Part shown: positions 62,773-64,000 of the stretch, piece after piece
Numbering within the stretch: position 1 is the first letter of the stretch
Layout: the number at the start of each line of letters is the position of its first letter
Source: Streptomyces sp. NBC_00341
GTDB taxonomy: Bacteria > Actinomycetota > Actinomycetes > Streptomycetales > Streptomycetaceae
DNA: 64,000 nt
Assembly: GCF_041435055.1 (NCBI RefSeq)
Contig: NZ_CP108002.1
Coordinates: 1,922,001 to 1,986,000 of the forward strand
Direction of reading: 5' to 3'
The notes under the pieces: model-generated
The model's input: only the letters and a program-made list of their open reading frames with translations
Database searches by the model: none
Told to the model about the DNA's origin: nothing
Translations under genes and position numbers: made by a program

Positions 62773-63426
62773 CTACCCGTCCGCGTCCCGCCGCAGGCCC
62801 GTCCAGGCGGGATGGCGCGGATCGTCGGCCCGGACGACCGCGTCCGCGCTCCCGGCGGGCGCCACCTCGTCCTCGTACCGTTCGAAGGCGGGCAGCGTCC
62901 ACTGCTCGGCCTCCTCCGTGCGCCGCCGCAGCGCGCCCGGCGAGAGCCGCAGGTGGACGCTCAGGTCGAACGGGAACCAGTGCCCCAGCAGCAACGGGCC
63001 GTGCACCACGAGCACCCCGCCCTCCGGCAGGAGCCGGTAGGGGCTCCGGGTGGCCCGGTCCGTCGCCGGGTCCCAGAGATCGGGCAGCACCCGCCCGTTG
63101 CCGCCCGCCTCCAACGGCCCGAACACCTCACGCCACAGCGCTCCGGTGTCGAACCAGCTGCCGTAGTACGAGTCGGGGTCCCGTTTGCCGTACTCGTACC
63201 GCAGACTGGCGGGCCGCAGGAACCCCGCCGTGGACACGGGAAGCACGGCCCGGCCGCGCAGCCGCAGCGCCTGTCCGAGCGACTCGGCCAGCTCGCCGGT
63301 CCGGGCGGCCGGGGCCCCGTCGACGGCGACCTTGAGCCAGGGCCCGCCGTCGGACGGCTCCAGGGCGTCGGCGTGCGCGGCGAGGGCGTCCGCCAGTCGT
63401 TCCCAGGTGATCGCTTCGAATCGCAC
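62773..63426 (-). CDS. Uridine kinase-like protein with an eroded P-loop
   Basis: The 217-residue protein has the layout of uridine/phosphoribulokinase-like P-loop kinases: WLKVAVDGAPAARTGELAESLGQ where Walker A should be, SYYGSWFDTGALWREVFGPL, VLVVHGPLLLG and a C-terminal RYEDEVAPAGSADAVVRADDP typical of this Streptomyces family. The Walker A consensus GxxxxGK[ST] reads GAPAARTG here, lacking the Lys, so catalysis is uncertain. GTG start at 63426. It is 7 nt downstream of a nucleotidyltransferase gene. Confidence 0.75.
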   Translation of the reverse strand: MRFEAITWERLADALAAHADALEPSDGGPWLKVAVDGAPAARTGELAESLGQALRLRGRAVLPVSTAGFLRPASLRYEYGKRDPDSYYGSWFDTGALWREVFGPLEAGGNGRVLPDLWDPATDRATRSPYRLLPEGGVLVVHGPLLLGHWFPFDLSVHLRLSPGALRRRTEEAEQWTLPAFERYEDEVAPAGSADAVVRADDPRHPAWTGLRRDADG

Positions 63427-63433
63427 GTCACCA

Positions 63434-64000
63434 TCATGGCCCCGGCCGGCCGAGGTCCGGCCGGTGGTCCGCCGCCAGCCGCACGACGCGTTCGGCGAGC
63501 GGGCCACGGGCGGGCTCGATCGCGGCGGCGGCAGCGGCGAGGCGGGTGATGTCGGTGAACCAGTCGCCGGAGAGCGTCTCCGCCACCCTGATACGGGCGA
63601 AGCCGCGCTCCAGCAGGCCCCTGGCGGTCTCCGGCCGGCCGCGCAGCAGCGCCTTCACGGCGGCGACGGCGTTGGCGAGCGCGCTGGCCGGCCTCGACCA
63701 GTCGTCGCTGCGCGCCGCCGGGTTGTCCTGGTCGTAGCCGGGCCGGTCCGCGACGGACAGCGCCACGATCTCCAGATCCAGCCGCCAGAAGAGGGGCAGC
63801 CCGTCGAAGTCAACGAAGAGCAGCCGCCTGCCTCGGGAGTTCCCCAGCTCGGGGTCGACCCGCAGGGAGGCGACGTGCCTGACCGCGCCGAGCAGCTCCG
63901 GGACGGCAGCGACGCAGTCCGCGAACCGGCCGTCGGGCACGGTCCAGCGGAGGTCGATATCGCTGTACGCGTCGGCGGTCCCCCGCGCGAGCGACCCCCT
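63434..64000 (-). CDS. Nucleotidyltransferase domain protein, N-terminus beyond the window
   Basis: The frame is open to the right window edge (64000) and the start lies outside. The first visible residues form the polymerase-beta-type motif GSLARGTADAYSDIDL, with GS and the metal-binding Asp-x-Asp (DID), then LLFVDFDGLPLFWRLDLEIV. Members of this family transfer nucleotides to small molecules (aminoglycoside type) or act as toxins; here the rest of the protein (RPGYDQDNPAARSDDW, WFTDITRLAAAAAAI) resembles the former. Together with the following kinase-like gene it may form a small operon. The exact substrate is unknown. Confidence 0.75.
   Translation of the reverse strand, partial: RGSLARGTADAYSDIDLRWTVPDGRFADCVAAVPELLGAVRHVASLRVDPELGNSRGRRLLFVDFDGLPLFWRLDLEIVALSVADRPGYDQDNPAARSDDWSRPASALANAVAAVKALLRGRPETARGLLERGFARIRVAETLSGDWFTDITRLAAAAAAIEPARGPLAERVVRLAADHRPDLGRPGP

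Overview
The window is a high-GC chromosomal segment from a Streptomyces-type actinomycete. The evidence is strong G/C bias at third codon positions, frequent GTG/TTG starts, many 4-nt stop/start overlaps, whiA, OpcA, an RbpA paralogue and a mycothiol-type DinB protein. I see no rRNA, tRNA, insertion sequence, prophage or CRISPR array.

Layout. 1-2515: the end of an ABC-2 exporter operon (ATPase cut by the window edge, then permease), followed by ctaA for heme A synthesis. 2651-8821: a seven-gene minus-strand operon for D-galactose/D-galactonate breakdown (SDR dehydrogenase, GntR/FCD regulator, galactonate dehydratase DgoD, aldose epimerase, KDPG/KDPGal aldolase, SMP-30 lactonase, PfkB-type sugar kinase), with a 15-bp AT-rich palindrome upstream. 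9042-10457: a small conserved protein and ctaB. 10899-17475: the pentose-phosphate operon tkt-tal-zwf-opcA-pgl. 17567-21319: two PH-domain membrane proteins and pgi. 21461-25379: an RbpA paralogue, secG, tpiA, pgk and gap. 25638-30734: whiA, yvcK, rapZ and uvrC as one overlapping operon (transcribed uvrC to whiA).

30860-33971: a secreted papain-like (C70) protease with a membrane-tailed partner, an XRE-like protein with operator-like repeats, and a Tat/lipobox Rieske protein. 34251-38821: uvrA, a DinB/maleylpyruvate isomerase-like protein and an MBL hydrolase. 38897-42894: TerC, a TerD fused to a degenerate FtsK-like region, and TerD. 43025-49736: uvrB, an MHYT membrane sensor, glycerophosphodiester phosphodiesterase, ogt, an MFS exporter and a cupin. 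49782-58900: a minus-strand polysaccharide utilisation operon (solute-binding lipoprotein, two permeases, GH29 fucosidase, two tandem PL6 lyases, a TIM-barrel isomerase, an SGNH hydrolase) with a LacI-type operator at its head. 59376-64000: a 2-hydroxyacid dehydrogenase, pseudouridine glycosidase with a PfkB kinase, a uridine-kinase-like protein with an eroded P-loop, and a nucleotidyltransferase cut by the window end.

The genes form three functional blocks: central carbon flow (oxidative and non-oxidative pentose phosphate, lower glycolysis, with galactonate feeding pyruvate and glyceraldehyde 3-phosphate), DNA repair (all three uvr genes plus ogt), and polysaccharide foraging. The clearest regulatory signal is a RecA-independent DNA-damage promoter (TTGTCRGTG-N8-TAnnnT) at the start of uvrB and ogt, with a weaker copy at uvrC. 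Each lies at a spacing that would give leaderless or nearly leaderless mRNAs. Several other genes also have TAnnnT exactly 7 nt before their start codon.
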